Part shown: positions 61,104-64,000 of the stretch, piece after piece
Position numbering within the stretch: the stretch's first letter is position 1
How the letters are laid out: the number at the start of each line of letters is the position of its first letter
DNA from: Leptospira biflexa
GTDB taxonomy: Bacteria; Spirochaetota; DYNZ01
NCBI GenBank assembly: GCA_020720805.1
Contig: DYNZ01000005.1
Span: 42,985 to 106,984 of the forward strand
Length of the DNA stretch: 64,000 nt
Direction: 5' to 3'
Made by a program: the position numbers and the translations under genes
The notes under the pieces: generated by a model
Seen by the model: the letters and a program-made list of their open reading frames with translations, nothing else
The model's database searches: none
Told to the model about the DNA's origin: nothing

Positions 61104-61489
61104 AAAGGCATTTTGGTTTTCGGATATCGCAAGGCAACGCCATGCAGTCAGGGTATCCTGCAACTGTCAATGCGATGTGCACGGATGCACGAGTGTCGCG
61201 GGTGACAGGAAGTCACAGGAGCGACCGACGTCCACGGATGGACTAGTGTCAGCGACTCCACGGATGGAGAAGAGCTGACCCAAGGTCGATAAGGACGCAG
61301 TTATGGCGGCTCGTGCTGAGCTTTGTTGAAGCAGCCCAACCGGTCACTTGTACTGAGCTTGTCGAAGTAAATCTTGTGCTGTGGTTCGACATCTCGACAA
61401 GCTCGATGCATCGCAGGCTCACCATACAAGTTTATCGAAGCATCAATGCCTATTGGTATAAAACCCGAGAACCAAAGTGTTTCGAGTAT
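61104..61489. repeat. Mosaic intergenic repeat, copy B (inverted relative to 40.5 kb)
   Basis: Blocks 61104-61132, 61291-61307, 61334-61380 and 61457-61489 correspond to copy A (see 40550-40749) in reverse orientation, with the first block displaced. Between the first two blocks lies the GGA-hairpin array, which copy A lacks. A CATCTCGACAAGCTCGATG palindrome is at about 61390-61408. Confidence 0.85.
61143..61279 (+). ncRNA. Array of small hairpins with GGA loops (candidate CsrA-binding RNA or palindromic repeat)
   Basis: Four adjacent hairpins have 5-bp stems and GGA in the loop: GTGCA-CGGA-TGCAC (61177-61190), GTGAC-AGGAA-GTCAC (61202-61216), GTCCA-CGGA-TGGAC (61230-61243) and CTCCA-CGGA-TGGAG (61256-61269). 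The second is enclosed by GTCGC/GCGAC (61195-61199, 61221-61225), the fourth by GTCAGC/GCTGAC (61248-61253, 61274-61279). A fifth hairpin, TGCAG/CTGCA at 61143-61162, has a CAGGG loop. A further CAGGA lies unpaired at 61216-61220. CsrA/RsmA binds GGA in hairpin loops. The array has no promoter or terminator I can point to, so it could also be a dispersed palindromic element. Confidence 0.55.
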
Positions 61490-61561
61490 ACCTTCTCGTT
61501 AAAAAGATGAACCCTGGCTCAAAAAAGAGTTTGTTTAGATATTAATAGGGAGAGAAAAAAT

Positions 61562-62110
61562 ATGCAAGAAGCAATTCGCACCATTCTTAAGGAGATCGGT
61601 GAAGATCCTACGCGCGAGGGGCTGGTAAAGACGCCCGATCGTGTTGAAAGAGCCTGGAAATTTATCACACAAGGGTACCACAAGGATCTAAACGAAATTA
61701 TCAATAATGCCATCTTTCACGATGAAAAAAACAACAATATGGTTATCGTCAAGGATATCGAGCTCTATTCGATGTGCGAACACCACCTTCTTCCCTTCTA
61801 TGGTCGCTGCCATGTTGGCTATATTCCCAATGGCCGCATTATCGGGCTCTCCAAAATTCCTCGAATTGTTGATATGTTCTCTCGTCGTCTCCAGATCCAG
61901 GAGAGGCTCACTACGCAGATCGCCCAAACCCTGCAGGAGATCCTCCAGGCCAATGGTGTCGGTGTCGTTATCGAGGCCAAACACCTCTGTTCTATGATGC
62001 GCGGTGTCGAAAAGCAAAATTCGGCCATGGTAACCAGTGCCATGTACGGAGAGTTTCACGACTGTGCGGAGACCAGAGCAGAATTTCTGAACCTGATCGG
62101 CAAAAGTTAG
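61562..62110 (+). CDS. folE: GTP cyclohydrolase I
   Basis: The 182-residue enzyme opens the GTP ring for folate and pterin synthesis. Zinc ligands are Cys72 and His75 in [12 protein letters not shown] and Cys143 in [11 protein letters not shown]. The signature regions [35 protein letters not shown] and [10 protein letters not shown] are intact. AGGGAG precedes the ATG by 7 bases. It lies 105 bases before the next gene on the same strand. No other folate gene is visible. Confidence 0.97.
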   Translation: MQEAIRTILKEIGEDPTREGLVKTPDRVERAWKFITQGYHKDLNEIINNAIFHDEKNNNMVIVKDIELYSMCEHHLLPFYGRCHVGYIPNGRIIGLSKIPRIVDMFSRRLQIQERLTTQIAQTLQEILQANGVGVVIEAKHLCSMMRGVEKQNSAMVTSAMYGEFHDCAETRAEFLNLIGKS

Positions 62111-62214
62111 TAGATTCTGTATAGTATTGACAGACAGAGGGTTCATGCTTTCTTTGTCGCTTTTGGAATAGACAGGCAGTGCCAAAGCGATTTTAGGAAG
62201 ATTAAGAGAAGAGT

Positions 62215-63495
62215 ATGACCCGAAAAACCAAGCGCAAAAAAACCGAAACCCCGGTAAACCGGGCTCCCCTGGTCACGATCAAACAGAGAAATGATGATCT
62301 GCTGCATGACCTTCAAAACATGAAAGAAAAGGATGCGGTAAAATATGGAACCCATTTGATGAAGATGGTTTCCGGAAATTCGGAATATGAAGGCCTGATC
62401 TTCAACATTGCTCAATTGCTCTTTGTTATCAAAAAATATGAGCTGGAAAAAAAACCGGGCGGTTTGATGAGCAAAATTTTCAAACAAACCCTGGCTAAAG
62501 AGGGGAGCGCCTATATTCTTCCCCAGGTAGTGGATGGGCCGTATGTCACCAGGGCCAAGGCTGTCATCGACCAAAAATTTTCTGCTTCAGATATCCATGA
62601 GGATAAAATGGCGCTGGCAATCGCGAAAGCGTCGCTGGAGATGCACGGCAAGGTAGTTCAGGGGGTAAAAATTTCGCTGGCAGAGGTTCCCTTGTTTCAT
62701 ATCGTGCTGGGCGCTTCCATGGAGATTATCCAAAAGATTACAAAAAAAGACAAAATCGATAAAAAGGGAGCGCAACTGGATAAAGAGAGCGCCATTGCTG
62801 AATTTCCCCGCTGGAATACCGATTTTCTGGAGTTTGAGAAGAAAATCGTAAACCAGCTACGCTCTCACATTTCAGAGAGCAGCACCCAGTTGATTTTACC
62901 CGATGGTTTGACCACCAGACTGCAAGCACGTATCAGCCAGCGCCTCCAGGAGGGTTCTCTGAGAGAAGAGATGCTGGTTGCAGCGACAAAAGAGCACCCC
63001 CAGGGAAAGGTTAAAAGTAGCGCCATTTCTGCCTTAAAAGATGACGCTGCCTTATTTCTTGACGCTGATCTGCTTCAATACAGAGGCGCCCTGGCTCAGT
63101 ATTGGGAACGAAGCCTAAAAGATCAATTCCAGGAGTTTACCTACCTGCCCTATGCCTATCTAACCTTCTTTATCCAGGTCAACAAAGAGCTGCTCCTTCC
63201 CTTTTTCATCCAACAGGCCGTTCTGCACTCCTTTGCAAGGAAGTTTCAAACACCGGATGCGCAGCAATTGATGCGAGAGGGCTCAATGAAAAAAAATAAA
63301 GATGAAGAGCTTTTCTGTCTGCTAGGAGCGCGCGCTGCAGGTCAACACGACGGCGAACTGGTTTTACAAATCATCGTCCTGCTAAAAGGTCTGGAAATGG
63401 GAGGCGAAGCCCAGTTACTTGCCCAAGAATTTTTGCAACAGCCTGATGCTGAACAGGATAAAAACCACAAAAAAATCAGCAAAGAGATCTCCTGA
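62215..63495 (+). CDS. Cytoplasmic protein of unknown function
   Basis: A 426-residue protein without signal or membrane segment. The N-terminus is very basic (TRKTKRKKTETPVNR). Most of the protein is predicted helical with short patches (DLQNMKEKDAVKYGTHLMKM, then LAIAKASLEMHGKVVQGVKI, and FQEFTYLPYAYLTFFIQVNKELLLPFF). I see no known domain or catalytic motif. The C-terminus is again charged (DAEQDKNHKKISKEIS). Its own ribosome site AAGAGAAG precedes the ATG, and a perfect palindrome follows the stop. Confidence 0.55.
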   Translation: MTRKTKRKKTETPVNRAPLVTIKQRNDDLLHDLQNMKEKDAVKYGTHLMKMVSGNSEYEGLIFNIAQLLFVIKKYELEKKPGGLMSKIFKQTLAKEGSAYILPQVVDGPYVTRAKAVIDQKFSASDIHEDKMALAIAKASLEMHGKVVQGVKISLAEVPLFHIVLGASMEIIQKITKKDKIDKKGAQLDKESAIAEFPRWNTDFLEFEKKIVNQLRSHISESSTQLILPDGLTTRLQARISQRLQEGSLREEMLVAATKEHPQGKVKSSAISALKDDAALFLDADLLQYRGALAQYWERSLKDQFQEFTYLPYAYLTFFIQVNKELLLPFFIQQAVLHSFARKFQTPDAQQLMREGSMKKNKDEELFCLLGARAAGQHDGELVLQIIVLLKGLEMGGEAQLLAQEFLQQPDAEQDKNHKKISKEIS

Positions 63496-63506
63496 TCCTG
63501 ATTGCG

Positions 63507-63540
63507 TGATGCACACCTCGCTGCAGCGAGGTGTGCATCA
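63507..63540. terminator. Perfect 34-base palindrome after the 62.2-kb gene
   Basis: TGATGCACACCTCGCTG and its exact complement form a 34-base palindrome without loop, 11 bases after the stop. In RNA it would form a long hairpin with a 4-base turn. No T-run follows on either side, so it is a structural 3' end or a bidirectional stop, not a classic terminator. Confidence 0.45.
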
Positions 63541-63584
63541 TCGATTTATCTGGCCATAAATGGATCGCAATCCTAGTATATTTA

Positions 63585-63776
63585 TCACTTATTTAAAAAA
63601 AGCATTCTCTTTTTCCAATGTAAAAATTGATTTTCAATATTTTTACGGTGCAGGTTCTTATCTAAGATAAAAAAAATCTTGACGAAAGGAGGATTCGCAG
63701 GTTCACATTTCAAAGGATTGCAACAATTTAAACAAACAATATCAACTAAAAATATATGTCCGATTTTATATTCCAC
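63585..63776 (-). CDS. Candidate small Cys-containing protein
   Basis: A 63-codon frame with GTG at 63774-63776 sits seven bases after AGGAG (within GGAAGGAG), one of the best ribosome sites in the window. The product has four Cys in the first half (VCLNCCNPLKCEP), which could bind a metal or form disulphides, and a basic C-terminus (NFLHWKKR type). No family was recognised. Without the ribosome site I would not call it. Confidence 0.4.
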   Translation of the reverse strand: MEYKIGHIFLVDIVCLNCCNPLKCEPANPPFVKIFFILDKNLHRKNIENQFLHWKKRMLFLNK

Positions 63777-63958
63777 AGTTTTTCTCCTTCCTGGGACTTA
63801 AGAGGGTATATTGACATATATCACTTTATTCATTCTGGAGATTTGCCTTTTAAGCATACAGCAAAAGCCGGGCCAAAATCCGCCTTACTCTTTTTTCTTT
63901 CTGGCGAAGCAACATTTTTCTCTGATAAAAACTTTTCTATACCATTCGAAATTGTCCC

Positions 63959-64000
63959 TTATTCCGTTAGAGTTTGCAGAACCCTCGGACCTATTTTAAG
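63959..64000 (-). CDS. C-terminal end of a gene entering from the right edge
   Basis: On the minus strand the frame from the right edge reads LKIGPRVLQTLTE and then TAA at 63959-63961. The other two frames stop within a few bases. The pattern G-P-R-V-L-x-T-x-T-E resembles the end of RsmE-type 16S rRNA methyltransferases (GxRILRTETA), but 13 residues are too few to be sure. Confidence 0.3.
   Translation of the reverse strand, partial: LKIGPRVLQTLTE

Larger units (their letters stand above)
60831..61561. other. 730-base non-coding region between lipA and folE
   Basis: The stretch is the longest gene-free region of the window. It holds an A/T-rich start, a DnaA-box cluster (60957-61024), a T7/A8 tract (61044-61058), a GGA-hairpin array (61143-61279) and repeat modules (61104-61132, 61291-61489). 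The folE ribosome site AGGGAG is at 61549-61554. Confidence 0.7.

Noticed and set aside
61143-61279. RNase P or tmRNA as the identity of the GGA-hairpin region
   Set aside because: There is no GAGGAAAGTCC-type core and no tRNA-like end; the stems are short and repeated instead.
63811-63999. 62-codon plus-strand frame at the right edge
   Set aside because: No ribosome site and a low-complexity, aromatic-rich sequence; the minus strand has a better C-terminal fragment.

Overview
The window looks like chromosomal DNA of a double-membraned, flagellated member of the Spirochaetota, at moderate-to-low GC. The evidence is the order of the flagellar export genes (fliO-fliP-fliQ-fliR-flhB-flhA-flhF-flhG, two unknown genes, a WhiG/FliA-type sigma factor), the many loose-lipobox lipoproteins and TPR proteins, outer-membrane beta-barrels, and the housekeeping string ispE, tRNA-Gln, prs, rplY, pth. 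The species cannot be named from sequence alone. No insertion sequence, phage or CRISPR array is visible.

Layout. 1-9.2 kb (minus): an envelope operon with an AsmA/YdbH-like bridge protein, a YnbE/YdbL-like (DUF1318) lipoprotein, and a giant lipoprotein with a TolB-type propeller, long TPRs and the start of what looks like a CHAT (caspase-like) domain, cut by the left edge. 9.5-10.5 kb (plus): a DHH/NrnA-fold protein that has lost its catalytic motifs. 10.4-21.5 kb (minus): a housekeeping run for D-Ala-D-Ala ligase, an amidohydrolase, a DEDDh exonuclease-WYL fusion, IspE running into tRNA-Gln, a terminator, then prs, rplY, pth (catalytic His replaced by Gln), nudix, aroB, aroQ, efp and two membrane proteins. 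21.7-24.2 kb (plus): a TPR protein and a NagZ-like lipoprotein. 24.2-34.3 kb: an envelope cluster with an exported YidD-like protein, three proteins sharing a PG-GQ-YN membrane motif, several predicted barrels including a PorV/UPF0164-like protein, and lipoproteins. 34.4 kb: tatC.

35.4-51.9 kb (minus): motility and chemotaxis. The flagellar export apparatus is followed by the polar GTPase/ATPase pair FlhF/FlhG, the flagellar sigma factor, FapA (DUF342), a SwrB/DUF6115-like membrane protein, CheR and CheD. The operon is interrupted between the sigma factor and fapA by a mosaic intergenic repeat.

52-63.5 kb (plus): an M23 peptidase lipoprotein, a tandem-HTH regulator, two CNNM/CorC proteins, Mrp, a GspE-N-like small protein with lipB-lipA, then a 730-bp non-coding region, folE and an unknown protein. 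The non-coding region is the most unusual stretch. It holds four clustered DnaA-box-like sites next to an A/T tract, an array of small hairpins presenting GGA in their loops (the form bound by CsrA/RsmA), and an inverted, rearranged copy of the repeat at 40.5 kb.

The strongest candidates for something new are the GGA-hairpin array with the DnaA-box cluster at 61 kb, the CHAT-lipoprotein/AsmA/YdbL operon at the left edge, and the 24-34 kb envelope cluster. All functional claims come from reading motifs by eye; no searches were run.
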